A stretch of DNA of 64,000 nt, from the NCBI RefSeq assembly GCF_021398715.1, contig NZ_CP090347.1, positions 3,038,001-3,102,000 on the forward strand, given 5' to 3'. The notes beneath the pieces are model-generated. The model was given only the letters and a program-made list of their open reading frames with translations, searched no databases and was not told where the DNA came from. The first letter of the stretch is position 1, and every line of letters begins with the position of its first letter. The stretch comes from Microbacterium binotii (GTDB lineage Bacteria > Actinomycetota > Actinomycetes > Actinomycetales > Microbacteriaceae). Both the position numbers and the translations under genes were made by a program. Shown piece after piece: positions 63,575-64,000 of the stretch.

Positions 63575-64000
63575 ATGTCGGCACAGCGAGGCAGTCTCGT
63601 CTACGCGGTCAAGCAGCTCGAGCTCGCCCTACGCCCCCGGTTCCTCGCCGCGTGCGCAGCGGCAGGAATGACAGGGGCTCAGTACACGGCACTGACCGTG
63701 CTCCGTCGACGTCCCGGCATCAGCAGTTCCGAGCTCGCCCGCCGCTCCTTCGTTCGCGCGCAGACGATGGCCGGGATCATCGATCCGCTCGTCTCCGATG
63801 GTTTCGTGCGCCGTGAGAGCGATCCGGCACACGGCAGGCGCATCCTGCTGTATCTCACGGATGAGGGCGCCGCCGCGCTCGCATCCCTCGACCCGCAGAT
63901 CGCGGTCGTCGAGGAGCTCATGCTCGCCGAGTTCGACGACGCCGAGCGCGAGACGCTGGCCGAGCTTCTTCGGCGCGCCCGCCGATCGCTCGACGAACAG
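63575..64000 (+). CDS. MarR family transcriptional regulator (runs off the window)
   Basis: ATG 63575 follows GGAGGAGG, with a TAACGT -10-like box at 63547-63552. The 142 visible codons hold a complete MarR winged helix: GAQYTALTVLRRRPGISSSELARRSFVRAQTMAGIIDPLVSDGFV (pattern), then the wing RRESDPAHGRRILLYLTDEG, then the C-terminal dimer helix. The stop codon lies past 64000, probably only a few codons away. It may control the MaoC/ligase/MHS operon nearby. Confidence 0.82.
   Translation, partial: MSAQRGSLVYAVKQLELALRPRFLAACAAAGMTGAQYTALTVLRRRPGISSSELARRSFVRAQTMAGIIDPLVSDGFVRRESDPAHGRRILLYLTDEGAAALASLDPQIAVVEELMLAEFDDAERETLAELLRRARRSLDEQ

Overview
The window is high-GC actinobacterial DNA and looks like Microbacterium or a close Microbacteriaceae relative. 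This rests on very high GC, many GTG starts, ATGA/GTGA gene overlaps, several probable leaderless starts with a -10 box 6-7 nt before the start codon, and a constantly recurring CCGCATCC/GGATGCGG word. No rRNA, tRNA, CRISPR array, phage or transposase gene was seen. No name was checked against a database.

Layout. 1-3185: end of an acyl-CoA dehydrogenase, a MaoC hydratase, an acyl-CoA ligase and an esterase-type hydrolase. 3264-6091: small hypothetical membrane and soluble proteins, then palindromic repeats including a 173-bp tandem unit. 6092-10435: NitT/TauT-type ABC importer with two permeases and a trailing PaaX-type regulator. 10643-13320: ketopantoate reductase-like enzyme, RpiR regulator, DMT exporter. 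13382-19356: LuxR-type ATPase regulator, a hydrolase pseudogene with an internal deletion, an aldehyde dehydrogenase, an aryl-alcohol dehydrogenase and an IclR regulator. 19490-28387: one long operon with an amidohydrolase, a second NitT/TauT-type importer, an aldehyde dehydrogenase, a thiamine-diphosphate enzyme and a LigW-like decarboxylase. 28436-38264 (minus): benzaldehyde-type dehydrogenase, isomerase, SDR, ribose-type ABC importer, alcohol dehydrogenase and a transketolase split over two genes. 38480-40626: another aldehyde dehydrogenase with a MarR regulator.

The most interesting region is 41777-53465. An operon encodes a MetF-type methylenetetrahydrofolate reductase, PurU (formyl-THF deformylase) and a close LigM homologue, a tetrahydrofolate-dependent aryl O-demethylase. 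It is driven by a promoter with an operator palindrome in its spacer. Next come a PadR regulator, a GTP cyclohydrolase I (folate supply) and a GntR regulator. Past a hairpin repeat lies a branched-chain-amino-acid-type ABC importer, divergent from a second LigM-like demethylase whose substrate-pocket residues differ. Together with the LigW-like decarboxylase and the aryl alcohol/aldehyde dehydrogenases, this suggests growth on methoxylated, lignin-derived aromatics. The methyl group would be taken by THF, oxidised by MetF and, through a FolD not in this window, released as formate by PurU.

53594-64000: IclR, a beta-hydroxyacid-dehydrogenase-type enzyme, an ArsR-type regulator with an MFS exporter, a DUF218 protein, MerR and VOC proteins, then an MFS symporter, acyl-CoA ligase and MaoC operon with its own operator, a peptidase E homologue and the start of a MarR gene.
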